A DNA stretch of 64,000 nucleotides from an uncultured Lactococcus sp. (GTDB lineage: Bacteria > Bacillota > Bacilli > Lactobacillales > Streptococcaceae), in the NCBI RefSeq assembly GCF_934191625.1, contig NZ_CAKPUG010000005.1, positions 1 through 64,000 of the forward strand. Reading direction: 5' to 3'. Positions 8,811-17,170 of the stretch are shown piece by piece; position 1 is the first letter of the stretch, and each line of letters opens with the position of its first letter. The notes under the pieces were generated by a model. That model was not told where the DNA came from. It saw only the letters and a program-made list of their open reading frames with translations, and ran no database searches. A program made the position numbers and the translations under genes.

Positions 8811-9683
8811 ATGACAGAAAAGACAAGACTAGGCGTTTATTTTGGTACTTTTGCTCCTTTTCATAAGGGTCACCAACAGCAAATCTACAAGTGTGCTGCA
8901 CTTAATGATCAAGTTCTCTTGGTTGTATCAGGTTATTCTCATGATCGAGGTGATAAGATAGGTCTTCCTTTAGCTCAGCGTTATCAATATTTACAGGAAG
9001 CTTTTGTCGATGAAGCAGCTATTGATGTTGCAATGTTAGATGAAACGGATTTGCCACCTATGCCGCAAGGATGGGATGCATGGTTTACACGTTTGTTTGC
9101 CTTATTAAAAAAATACCATAGCCAGGAAATTACCTTTTATGTGGGAGAGCCGGAATATGTAACTGAGCTAAGGGCGCGTTTTCCGAAAGATTCGCATATC
9201 TATAAGGTAGAAATGGCTGATAGACAAGACATTAAGATATCCGCAACAGAGATACGTGAAAATCCACTGTTACACTGGAACGAGATAAATCCCGTCTTTC
9301 GTAGACATTTCACTAAAATTGTTGGCATAATCGGTGGCAGACAAAGTGGAAAATCAACCTTAGCCAGACGTTTAGCTCGTTCTTTTAACAACGCTCCTTT
9401 TGCAAAGGACATTGAACAAGCTCTCTCTTCTGCCGGTAATCAAGGTATAATTTTTATTGACAATACCTTATCCCCAGATATGGATCTGGTGCTTTTAATT
9501 CCATCTGACAATGACAAGGCGCTTTTAAGGGAGGTAGCAGAGCAAGGACTTACTGAAAAAGTCGTCCATTTAGATGATGAGGAAACGGAGCGTGACGTGC
9601 ACGCTTATCTCGGACGCTATTATCATGCTATTGATGCAATTAGGCAGTATACAGGGATTCAAATTGACCGTTTAAAATATTAG
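8811..9683 (+). CDS. nadR: NadR-like NMN adenylyltransferase / ribosylnicotinamide kinase
   Basis: A 290-residue protein. The N-terminal nucleotidyltransferase domain has the (H/F)xGH-type motif GTFAPFHKGH (residues about 11-20) and ISATEIR near residue 145. A P-loop GGRQSGKS near residue 180 opens the kinase domain. Together these make NAD from nicotinamide riboside via NMN. The N-terminal repressor HTH of enterobacterial NadR is missing, as in other Gram-positives, and only about 105 residues follow the P-loop, shorter than the E. coli kinase domain. Start ATG 8811 has GAGAGGAG upstream; it lies 22 bases after the U32 gene, suggesting co-transcription. Confidence 0.85.
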   Translation: MTEKTRLGVYFGTFAPFHKGHQQQIYKCAALNDQVLLVVSGYSHDRGDKIGLPLAQRYQYLQEAFVDEAAIDVAMLDETDLPPMPQGWDAWFTRLFALLKKYHSQEITFYVGEPEYVTELRARFPKDSHIYKVEMADRQDIKISATEIRENPLLHWNEINPVFRRHFTKIVGIIGGRQSGKSTLARRLARSFNNAPFAKDIEQALSSAGNQGIIFIDNTLSPDMDLVLLIPSDNDKALLREVAEQGLTEKVVHLDDEETERDVHAYLGRYYHAIDAIRQYTGIQIDRLKY

Positions 9684-9693
9684 GAGAGGAAAC

Positions 9694-10431
9694 ATGGTTA
9701 ACCAAAAGTTATCAAGTGCCGAAGCCTATACATGGCAAGTTATTCAGGAGCATTATGATGAAATTCCCCAACTTTCTATTACAGATTTGGCAGAATTAGC
9801 TCATTGCTCTTTGTCGACGATTAATCGCACAGTGAGGAAAAAAGGCTTTTCGGGCTATGCCGAATTTCGTTATTCGATAAAAGAAAAGCCCCTTCCCAAT
9901 ATTAATGGGTTTTCAAATGAAGTTTTGGCCGCAATTGGTAAAAATGAAGAAGAACTTTTACGTACGATTCATAATATTTCGGCTCCTGCTATCGAACAGG
10001 CTGTGCACGCTATTGATCAAGCAGATGAAATAATACTCTTTGCACGTGGATTATCTACTCATGCTGCTGTCGAGATGATGAAGAAGCTCCAACTTTTCCA
10101 CAAGCCAGTAACTCTTCATGACGACTATAAATATATGACTTATTATGCAAGTTTTGTCAAAGAGAACAGCTTAATCATCAATCTATCCTTGAGTGGTGAA
10201 ACTTTAGAACTGATTGAAGCAACCGAAGTGGCAAAAACCCACGGTGCAAAAATTTTGACTTTGACTGTAACAGAGCAAAGTCCGTTAGTACGTCTTGCAG
10301 ATGTCTCCTTAATTGGCTATAAAAGCTCTTTAGAAGTTAACTACTTTGATCTTGATGTCCATAGTCGACTGCCCTTATATATTTTAGTACGTGTCCTCTT
10401 TGATGCTTACTCTATTTATAAAAAACAATGA
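9694..10431 (+). CDS. MurR/RpiR-family transcriptional regulator
   Basis: A 245-residue regulator with an N-terminal HTH_6 domain (residues 1-75, LAELAHCSLSTINRTVRKKGFSGYAEFRYSI) and a C-terminal SIS sugar-phosphate-binding domain (LSLSGETLEL, then KILTLTVTEQSPL). It starts 10 bases after nadR with AGGAGAGG as SD, so it is the last gene of the U32-nadR unit. SIS-domain regulators sense phosphosugars. Its position just before the gal operon makes a role in sugar control plausible but unproven. Confidence 0.85.
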   Translation: MVNQKLSSAEAYTWQVIQEHYDEIPQLSITDLAELAHCSLSTINRTVRKKGFSGYAEFRYSIKEKPLPNINGFSNEVLAAIGKNEEELLRTIHNISAPAIEQAVHAIDQADEIILFARGLSTHAAVEMMKKLQLFHKPVTLHDDYKYMTYYASFVKENSLIINLSLSGETLELIEATEVAKTHGAKILTLTVTEQSPLVRLADVSLIGYKSSLEVNYFDLDVHSRLPLYILVRVLFDAYSIYKKQ

Positions 10432-10443
10432 AAAACAAAACAT

Positions 10444-10469
10444 AAGCAAAGCCAAGGAGCTTTGCTTTT
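10444..10469 (+). terminator. terminator after the RpiR gene
   Basis: AAGCAAAGC / GCTTTGCTT inverted repeat with a CAAGGA loop followed by a short T-run. Confidence 0.8.
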
Positions 10470-10475
10470 ATTATC

Positions 10476-10605
10476 GTTCTTTTTGCTTTAGCAAATTAGA
10501 ACGATAATACGCAGGGAGCGAAGCGAGTTGTGAACAATATAAAGTTCTTTTTGCTTTAGCAAATTAGAACGATAATACGCAGGGAGCGGAGCGAGTTGTG
10601 AACAA
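10476..10605 (+). repeat. tandem 62-bp intergenic repeat, two copies
   Basis: Units 10476-10537 and 10544-10605 differ at one base (gcgaagcg versus gcggagcg). Each begins with an imperfect hairpin (GTTCT...TTTGC TTTA GCAAA..AGAAC) and carries the GC-rich block GGGAGCGAAGCGAG, unlike the AT-rich surroundings. No ORF or transposase is associated. It could be a REP/MITE-like element. Confidence 0.85.
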
Positions 10606-10625
10606 CAACTTACATGCTTAGCTTT

Positions 10626-10639
10626 TGTAAGCGGTGTTT
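10626..10639 (+). promoter_or_regulatory. candidate cre site (CcpA), distal, gal operon
   Basis: TGTAAGCGGTGTTT matches the cre consensus TGWNANCGNTNWCA at 12 of 14 positions. It lies about 70 bases upstream of the predicted -10. Confidence 0.4.
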
Positions 10640-10694
10640 TAGGAAGTATTTCCTGCCTTCTTTACCCAATGGGAAACTTTTCCAAATAAGAAAA

Positions 10695-10703
10695 TGCTAT
10701 CAT
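10695..10703 (+). promoter_or_regulatory. gal operon promoter, extended -10
   Basis: TGCTATCAT is an extended -10 about 65 bases before the permease start; the -35 region is poor, as expected for a regulated promoter. Confidence 0.55.
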
Positions 10704-10708
10704 ATTAA

Positions 10709-10722
10709 TGTAAGCGATTTCT
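10709..10722 (+). promoter_or_regulatory. candidate cre site (CcpA) at the gal promoter
   Basis: TGTAAGCGATTTCT matches the cre consensus at 13 of 14 positions and begins 6 bases after the -10, over the predicted transcription start. CcpA bound here would block transcription in rapidly used sugar. Confidence 0.65.
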
Positions 10723-10767
10723 GTGTAAGGGAATCGAAAAAGGAGGTTCCCGATGGAGGGAGGAAAA

Positions 10768-12150
10768 ATGAAACAAAGAATTTCGTATGCTTTAGGTGCC
10801 TTGGGTCATGATACTTATTATGCAGCGATTAGCGTATTCTTTATTGCTTTTGTTACGAGTCAAATGTTTGCAGGTAGCAAACATGAAGATGCCATGATTG
10901 CCCTTGTGACGTCACTTGTTGTCATTATTCGATTGGTAGAAATTGTTTTTGATCCCATTATTGGGAGTATTATTGACAACACACGCACGCGCTGGGGAAA
11001 ATTTAAACCTTGGCTGGTAGCTGGTGGTCTGGTTTCTTCAGTAATGATTATTTTGATGTTCTCGGACTTCTTTGGTTTAGCCAAAAGTTCAAATACGACA
11101 TTATTCATTATTATTTTCATCATTTCTTTTGTCATTCTGGATGCTTTTTATTCCTTCAAAGACATTGCCTTTTGGTCAATGATTCCTGCACTTTCTGAAA
11201 AGAATGAAGAACGTGAGTCTCTCGGAACATTTGCCCGTTTTGGTTCAGCTATTGGTGCCCAAGGAACTACTATTTTGGTTATCCCGATTACCTATGGGTT
11301 CACTCAACTCATGACGGGCCACCATGCTCAAGGAGCATCAGGCTGGTTTGCTTTTGGAGTGATTGCTGCGATTGTTTCGGGTGGTACGGCGCTAATCACA
11401 GCGTGGGGTACTCAAGAAAAAGACTCTGTTATCCGTCAACAAGCACAAAAAACAACAACTATTGATGTGTTTAAAGCTTTATTGAAAAATGATCAGCTAA
11501 TGTGGTTGTCTTTGTCTTATATCTTATTTGCTTTAGCTTATGTCGCAACAACAGCAACTTTGATTTTGATGTTTACCTTTGTTTTAGGTCAGGCTGCACT
11601 GTATTCCATTACAGGTATTGTCGGTTTTATTGGCTCTATTGTCTTGGTTCCGCTTTTCCCTGTCTTAGCGAAGAAATTTGGACGTCGTAAAGTTTTAACA
11701 GGGGCAATTATCTCTATGCTTATTGGTTATGCTTTCTTCATCTTTGGAAGTTCAGTACCATTGACAATTCTTGGGCTTATCTTTCTGACCACACCTTATC
11801 AACTAGTATTCTTATCGGTGTTGATGACAATCACAGACTCTGTCGAATATGGACAATGGAAAAATGGAGTACGTAACGAAGCAGTTACTTTGGCAATGCG
11901 TCCTTTACTTGATAAAATTGCAGGAGCTTTCTCAAATGGGATCTTCGGATTTGTGGCAATTGCAGCAGGCATGACTGGCTCAACTTATGATCCAAATAAA
12001 GTTTACGGTGTAACAACATTTAAGCTTTATGCTTTTGCTCTTCCAGCCGTTCTAATGGTTATCTCACTCGCTATTTACCTTCTTAAGGTAAAATTAACAG
12101 AGAAACGTCATAAAGAAATTGTTGCTGAACTGGAAAATACATTAAAATAA
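10768..12150 (+). CDS. galP: GPH-family galactose permease
   Basis: A 460-residue, 12-segment sugar:cation symporter of the glycoside-pentoside-hexuronide family, similar to the membrane part of LacS but without the C-terminal IIA domain. Recognisable blocks are the N-terminal YALGALGHDTYY, FDPIIGSIIDNTRTRWGKFKPW and DSVEYGQWKNGVRNEA. Position ahead of galMKTE gives the galactose assignment. Two starts compete: ATG 10768 with GGGAGGA, and ATG 10753 with AGGAGG at 10741-10746. I prefer 10768 because the conserved protein begins there. Regulation by CcpA is suggested by the cre sites. Confidence 0.85.
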   Translation: MKQRISYALGALGHDTYYAAISVFFIAFVTSQMFAGSKHEDAMIALVTSLVVIIRLVEIVFDPIIGSIIDNTRTRWGKFKPWLVAGGLVSSVMIILMFSDFFGLAKSSNTTLFIIIFIISFVILDAFYSFKDIAFWSMIPALSEKNEERESLGTFARFGSAIGAQGTTILVIPITYGFTQLMTGHHAQGASGWFAFGVIAAIVSGGTALITAWGTQEKDSVIRQQAQKTTTIDVFKALLKNDQLMWLSLSYILFALAYVATTATLILMFTFVLGQAALYSITGIVGFIGSIVLVPLFPVLAKKFGRRKVLTGAIISMLIGYAFFIFGSSVPLTILGLIFLTTPYQLVFLSVLMTITDSVEYGQWKNGVRNEAVTLAMRPLLDKIAGAFSNGIFGFVAIAAGMTGSTYDPNKVYGVTTFKLYAFALPAVLMVISLAIYLLKVKLTEKRHKEIVAELENTLK

Positions 12151-12154
12151 AAAG

Positions 12155-12183
12155 AAGGACTAGCGGAGACGCTAGCTCTCCTT
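12155..12183 (+). other. intercistronic hairpin between galP and galM
   Basis: CTAGCG GAGA CGCTAG with flanking AAGG/CCTT pairing, not followed by a T-run. More likely an mRNA processing or stability element than a terminator, since it lies inside the operon. Confidence 0.55.
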
Positions 12184-12202
12184 ATTTAAAGGCAGGAGAA
12201 AT

Positions 12203-13231
12203 ATGGAAATAACTACAAAAGATTTTGGCTTAGGTGCACATTTAATTTGTTTAACAAATAAGGCGGGAGATACTCTCTCATTGAGCAATTATGGTGCCCG
12301 AATTGTAGATTGGACAGTCAATGGTAAGAAAATTGTTTTGGGCTTTGATTCTACACAAGAGTATATAGAAAAAGATAATTATCCTGGTGCCACTATTGGT
12401 CGAACAGCTGGTCGTATTAAAGGAGGACAAGTTGAGATAGCGGGTAAAAGCGTGCAATTGCAGCAAAATGAAGCTGCACAAACCTTACATGGAGGACAAG
12501 ATTCTTTTGAAAGTAAGCTCTGGCAGTTTGAAGTCTTTCAGGAAGCAGAACAAGCAAAAGTTCAATTTTACTTGACATCAAATGATGGTGAAAATGGGTA
12601 TCCGGGTAAAATGCAGATTACGGTGACCCACAGTTTTGATGAAAATGGAGCTTGGTCCATTGAATATGAGGCTGTTTCAGATAAAGATACGGTATTTAAC
12701 CCGACAGGTCATGTTTATTTTAATTTGACGGGGGATGTAGGACAAAGTATAGATAATCATTCATTACGCTTAGCTGCCTCACGCTTTGTTCCTTTGTTGG
12801 ACAAGAGTGAAGTAGTACGTGGTGATATTGTTGATTTGAGAGACACAGATTTGGACTTACGCTCAGGAAAAAAACTCTCGGAAGTCTTTCAAAGTTCTCT
12901 GGATCAGGTTGTCTTGGTTGATGGTCTTGATCATCCTTTCCTTTTAGATGAACCAAGTATAGAGCAAGAGCAAGCCTGTCTAAGCTTTGAGGACTTAAGT
13001 ATCTCAGTTTATACTGATCGTCCAAGTATTGTCATTTTTACAGCAAATTTTGGCGCATCTGGTGCAGTATATCAAGGAAAAAAAGAAGTCAATCATGGGG
13101 CAATAACTTTTGAAACCCAAGTTGCACCGGGCAGTCAACAAATACCAGAGTTGGGCGATATCGCACTCAAAGCAGGCGAGAAATACTATTCAAAAACAAT
13201 TTATAAACTCCATAAAGAAGAGAAAAAATGA
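12203..13231 (+). CDS. galM: aldose 1-epimerase (galactose mutarotase)
   Basis: A 342-residue mutarotase that interconverts beta- and alpha-D-galactose, supplying the alpha form to galactokinase. Family blocks visible are [37 protein letters not shown], the [10 protein letters not shown] segment with a catalytic histidine, and the C-terminal [13 protein letters not shown] containing the conserved glutamate. It starts 52 bases after galP with GGCAGGAG as SD and ends 10 bases before galK. Cytosolic; second gene of the Leloir operon. Confidence 0.93.
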   Translation: MEITTKDFGLGAHLICLTNKAGDTLSLSNYGARIVDWTVNGKKIVLGFDSTQEYIEKDNYPGATIGRTAGRIKGGQVEIAGKSVQLQQNEAAQTLHGGQDSFESKLWQFEVFQEAEQAKVQFYLTSNDGENGYPGKMQITVTHSFDENGAWSIEYEAVSDKDTVFNPTGHVYFNLTGDVGQSIDNHSLRLAASRFVPLLDKSEVVRGDIVDLRDTDLDLRSGKKLSEVFQSSLDQVVLVDGLDHPFLLDEPSIEQEQACLSFEDLSISVYTDRPSIVIFTANFGASGAVYQGKKEVNHGAITFETQVAPGSQQIPELGDIALKAGEKYYSKTIYKLHKEEKK

Positions 13232-13241
13232 GGAACAGAAA

Positions 13242-14441
13242 ATGACATCAATCGTAGAAAATAGTAAAGTTTTAACAGCATTAACAAACAGTTTTGAAAA
13301 AGTCTTTGGAAGTATAGAAAATGTGGAATACTTCTTTTCACCGGGTCGTATTAACTTGATTGGTGAGCATACCGACTATAATGGTGGCTATGTTTTTCCA
13401 GCCTCAATTACAATTGGAACAACAGGTCTGGCACGTTTACGTGAAGATACAAAAATCCGACTTTTTTCACAAAACTTTCCGGAAGCAGGACTTATCGAAT
13501 TTGATTTAACAGAGGTCAAGGAAAAAGATGATGACAGTTGGTCAAACTATGTTAAAGGTATGATTGTAATGCTGCAAGACGCAGGCTATACAATTGATAA
13601 AGGTTTTGAACTGCTTATCAATGGCGAAATTCCTACAGCTTCAGGTTTATCATCTTCAGCTTCTTTAGAACTTTTAGTCGGTGTAGTTTTAGATGACCTA
13701 TTTAATTTACAAGTCCCTCGTTTAGAGCTTGTACAACTCGGTCAAAAAACGGAAAATGAATTCATTGGTGTCAACTCTGGTATTTTGGATCAGTTTGCGA
13801 TTGGTTTTGGTGAAGTGAAAAAAGCTATTTTATTGGATTGTAATACACTTAAATACGAAATGGTGCCGGTAGAATTACGTGATTATGATATTGTCATTAT
13901 GAACACAAACAAACCGCGTGCTTTAACAGAGTCAAAATATAATGAACGTTTTGCTGAAACACGTGAAGCCTTAAGACGTATGCAAAGTAAATTAGCTATT
14001 GAATCACTGGGAGAACTTTCTAATGAGGAATTTGATGCCAATACAGACTTGATTGGTGATGAAACCTTGATTAAACGTGCGCGTCATGCCGTATATGAAA
14101 ACAACCGTACAAAAATTGCACAAAAAGCTTTTGTTGCGGGTAATTTGACCAAGTTTGGTGAATTACTTAATGCTTCACACGCTTCTCTTAAAGACGACTA
14201 CGAAGTGACTGGGATTGAGCTTGATACACTGGCTGAAACCGCACAAAAACAGGCAGGTGTCTTAGGCGCACGTATGACAGGCGCAGGCTTTGGCGGTTGT
14301 GCAATTGCTTTAGTTGCTCATGATAAAGTCGCAGATTTTGAAAAAGCAGTTGGGGCGGAATATGAAAAAGTAGTTGGCTATCCAGCAAGCTTTTATGTCG
14401 CTCAAATTGGCTCAGGTTCAACAAAACTGGATGTGGAGTAG
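13242..14441 (+). CDS. galK: galactokinase
   Basis: A 399-residue GHMP kinase phosphorylating alpha-D-galactose to galactose 1-phosphate. Diagnostic motifs are the galactokinase signature [19 protein letters not shown] (near residue 35), the ATP-binding [17 protein letters not shown] (near residue 128) and the C-terminal [16 protein letters not shown]. The start ATG 13242 is set by AGGAA at 13231-13235 and by the conserved N-terminus; longer in-frame extensions upstream would run through galM. Spacing of 10 bases from galM and 11 bases to galT indicates one operon. Confidence 0.95.
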   Translation: MTSIVENSKVLTALTNSFEKVFGSIENVEYFFSPGRINLIGEHTDYNGGYVFPASITIGTTGLARLREDTKIRLFSQNFPEAGLIEFDLTEVKEKDDDSWSNYVKGMIVMLQDAGYTIDKGFELLINGEIPTASGLSSSASLELLVGVVLDDLFNLQVPRLELVQLGQKTENEFIGVNSGILDQFAIGFGEVKKAILLDCNTLKYEMVPVELRDYDIVIMNTNKPRALTESKYNERFAETREALRRMQSKLAIESLGELSNEEFDANTDLIGDETLIKRARHAVYENNRTKIAQKAFVAGNLTKFGELLNASHASLKDDYEVTGIELDTLAETAQKQAGVLGARMTGAGFGGCAIALVAHDKVADFEKAVGAEYEKVVGYPASFYVAQIGSGSTKLDVE

Positions 14442-14452
14442 GAAAAGTAAAA

Positions 14453-15931
14453 ATGGAAAAATATCAAGCTATTCAAGAATTTATAAATTTAGCAGTAAAA
14501 AATCATCGAATTGAAGCGCTTGATAAAATATATTGGCGTAATCAATTGCTCCATTTCTTGGGCATGAATGATTGGGAAGAGCCACGAGTTATTGAAGAAC
14601 ATAGAGCGCTAATTTTAATGGATCAGCTCATGCTCCTTGCGCGAGAAAATCAAGCTTTCCTGCCAGAAGAAGAAGAATTTTATGAAGCAGCTCTAATGGA
14701 CTTTATTAGCCCAACACCAAGCCAAATTAATCGTGAGTTCTGGAAAAATTATCAAGAGAATCCTCAAAAAGCAACGGATTATTTTTATGGACTAACTCAA
14801 GAAATTAATCAGGTCAAGACGAGAGATATCGCAAAAAATATTGCCTTTAATCATCATTCAAAATATGGCAATTTAGAAATCACGATTAATCTCTCTAAGC
14901 CCGAGAAAGATCCAAAGGCTATCGCTGCAGCAAAACTAGTTAAAGACTCTAGTTATCCATCTTGTGCACTCTGTGTTGAAAATGAAGGGCTTTACGGGGG
15001 AGGAAATAAAGCAGCACGAAGCAATCATCGCCTCATTCGCTTGAAACTCAATGATGAAGATTGGGGCTTTCAGTATTCGCCTTATGCTTACTACAATGAA
15101 CACTCCATTGTGCTGAATAATTTGCATAAGCCAATGAAAATTAATCGTCGAACTTTTAGTAATCTCTTGGACTTTTTGGATTTGTTCCCTCACTATATGA
15201 TAGGGTCCAATGCTGATTTACCAATTGTTGGGGGCTCTATTTTAACCCATGATCACTATCAAGCAGGACGTCATGAATTTCCGATGGCTAAAGCTAATTT
15301 GCGGGAACAAGTAGCCTTTAAAGCTTTTCCAGAAGTAGCTGTGGGTATTGTGAATTGGCCTATGAGTGTGCTGCGTTTGTCTTCTGAGGACAAAGGGCAG
15401 CTTTTAACACTTGCAGACTACATTTTGAAGAAATGGCAACAGTATTCGGATACAAGCATTGATGTCATTGCTCATTCTGCTGATGGTACACCACATCATA
15501 CAGTTACCCCAATTGCTCGTAAACGTGGGAATGCTTATGAAATGGATTTGGTCTTACGGGATAACAATGTCAGTGAAACTTATCCTGATGGAATTTTTCA
15601 TCCCCATGCGGACTTGCATCACATCAAAAAAGAAAATATTGGCTTGATTGAGGTTATGGGACTAGCTGTTTTACCTCCACGATTGAAAGATGAATTGCTC
15701 GAAGTGGAAAATTATCTCTTAGGAAAGCCGAATCATATGAAGGTTATGCACTTAGCTTGGGCACAGAAATTAGAAAAACAAGCAAATTTTACTGAGGAAA
15801 ATGTCACGGAGCGTGTGCGTGAAGCAGTGGGAGCGGTGTTTACAAGGGTCTTACAAGATGCAGGAGTATTTAAAGATGATAAAGCGGGACATGCTGGATT
15901 TAAGCGCTTCATTGATTTTATAAATGAATAA
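14453..15931 (+). CDS. galT: galactose-1-phosphate uridylyltransferase, type 2
   Basis: A 492-residue enzyme exchanging UMP between UDP-glucose and galactose 1-phosphate. It belongs to the longer Firmicute-type GalT family rather than the E. coli-type HIT-fold enzyme; the blocks YPSCALCVENEGLYG, GSILTHDHYQAGRHEFPM and the HPHADLHHIKKENIG motif are typical. The reaction proceeds through a uridylylated histidine in HIT-type GalT; the equivalent here is not certain from sequence. Operon member with AGGAAAAG as SD. Confidence 0.93.
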   Translation: MEKYQAIQEFINLAVKNHRIEALDKIYWRNQLLHFLGMNDWEEPRVIEEHRALILMDQLMLLARENQAFLPEEEEFYEAALMDFISPTPSQINREFWKNYQENPQKATDYFYGLTQEINQVKTRDIAKNIAFNHHSKYGNLEITINLSKPEKDPKAIAAAKLVKDSSYPSCALCVENEGLYGGGNKAARSNHRLIRLKLNDEDWGFQYSPYAYYNEHSIVLNNLHKPMKINRRTFSNLLDFLDLFPHYMIGSNADLPIVGGSILTHDHYQAGRHEFPMAKANLREQVAFKAFPEVAVGIVNWPMSVLRLSSEDKGQLLTLADYILKKWQQYSDTSIDVIAHSADGTPHHTVTPIARKRGNAYEMDLVLRDNNVSETYPDGIFHPHADLHHIKKENIGLIEVMGLAVLPPRLKDELLEVENYLLGKPNHMKVMHLAWAQKLEKQANFTEENVTERVREAVGAVFTRVLQDAGVFKDDKAGHAGFKRFIDFINE

Positions 15932-16003
15932 GGTTATACTTGTAAGTAATTGATTAATAGTATTGAAAGAACTTTGTATATCAAAGTAATGGAGGTTAAA
16001 TAA

Positions 16004-16987
16004 ATGACAGTCTTAGTACTTGGAGGCGCAGGTTATGTAGGAAGTCATGCTGTTGATATTTTAGTAGCACGTGGTTATGATGTGGCTGTTGTAGACAACC
16101 TTGTGACGGGACATCGTGAAGCAGTTCCAGCAGATGTACGCTTCTATGAAGGAGATGTACGTGATCAGGCTTTTTTGGCTGATGTTTTTACAAAAGAAAA
16201 AAATATTGAAGGCTTAATGCACTTTTGTGCCTATTCATTGGTTGGTGAATCAATGCAAAAACCCTTGATGTATTTCAATAATAACGTTGGTGGGGCACAA
16301 GTTATTCTTGAAACCATGGAGAAATTTGATATTAAGCATATTGTATTTTCAAGTACGGCTGCAACTTTTGGTATACCAGAAGAAAGCCCTATTTCTGAAA
16401 AAACCCCACAAAAACCTATAAATCCTTATGGTGAAAGTAAACTCATCATGGAAAAAATGATGAAATGGCAATCAGAGGCAACAGATATGACTTATGTAGC
16501 CTTGCGTTATTTTAACGTCGCAGGTGCTAAACATGACGGTAGCATTGGTGAAGCCCATAAAAATGAGACGCATTTGATCCCCCTTATTTTACAAACAGCC
16601 TTAGGACAACGCGACCATATCACAATCTATGGAGACGACTATAATACACCTGATGGTACTTGTGTGCGTGACTATATTGACATGGAAGATTTGATTGAAG
16701 CACATATCAAGGCTTTAGAATATCTCAAAGCTGGTGGTGCTTCTGATCAGTTTAATCTTGGCTCTTCTAAAGGATATTCTAATCTGGAAGTTTTGGAAAC
16801 AGCACGACGAGTTACCGGTAAAAAAATTCCATCACAAATGGGAGAACGACGTCCTGGCGACCCAGATATGCTGGTAGCAGACTCGACGAAAGCGGGAGAG
16901 ATCTTGGATTGGCACGTGAAAAATAATTTAGAATATATTATCGAAAACGCATGGAAATGGCACAGTTCTCATCCAAGAGGCTACTAA
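16004..16987 (+). CDS. galE: UDP-glucose 4-epimerase
   Basis: A 327-residue short-chain dehydrogenase that regenerates UDP-glucose from UDP-galactose, closing the Leloir pathway and providing UDP-galactose for cell-surface glycans. Rossmann motif GGAGYVGSH at residues 7-15, catalytic SSTAATFG and YGESK (Tyr/Lys pair), and the RYFNVAGA block are all present. It follows galT after 72 bases with TGGAGG as SD; no clear promoter in that gap. Last gene of the operon, followed by a terminator. Confidence 0.94.
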   Translation: MTVLVLGGAGYVGSHAVDILVARGYDVAVVDNLVTGHREAVPADVRFYEGDVRDQAFLADVFTKEKNIEGLMHFCAYSLVGESMQKPLMYFNNNVGGAQVILETMEKFDIKHIVFSSTAATFGIPEESPISEKTPQKPINPYGESKLIMEKMMKWQSEATDMTYVALRYFNVAGAKHDGSIGEAHKNETHLIPLILQTALGQRDHITIYGDDYNTPDGTCVRDYIDMEDLIEAHIKALEYLKAGGASDQFNLGSSKGYSNLEVLETARRVTGKKIPSQMGERRPGDPDMLVADSTKAGEILDWHVKNNLEYIIENAWKWHSSHPRGY

Positions 16988-16998
16988 CACAAAAGAAT

Positions 16999-17024
16999 AA
17001 GCAATCTTTTAAATAAGATTGCTT
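16999..17024 (+). terminator. terminator of the gal operon
   Basis: AAGCAATCTT / AAGATTGCTT inverted repeat with a TTAAAT loop and trailing T-run. Confidence 0.88.
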
Positions 17025-17095
17025 TTGTTTGTTTTTATAAGAAAACGCTTAAAATGTAAAAATATAAATAAAATAAGATTAAAAGGAGATAAAAG

Positions 17096-17124
17096 TTGCA
17101 TGAAAATACAAAAGATGTTATATT
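17096..17124 (+). promoter_or_regulatory. promoter of the APA antiporter gene
   Basis: TTGCAT, 17 bases, TATATT with a TG one base upstream. A cre-like sequence AGAAAACGCTTAAA (17040-17053, 12 of 14) lies about 85 bases before the predicted start of transcription. Confidence 0.65.
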
Positions 17125-17170
17125 AAGGAAATATTTAATATAAATAAAAATGGAATTATAGGAAAAACAA

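Noticed and set aside
10614..10811. 65-codon ORF across the gal promoter
   Set aside because: It spans the promoter, cre site and SD of galP, and its sequence is unremarkable; a chance frame.
12155..12183. Terminator inside the gal operon
   Set aside because: The hairpin has no T-run and galM lacks its own visible promoter; treated as an intercistronic element.
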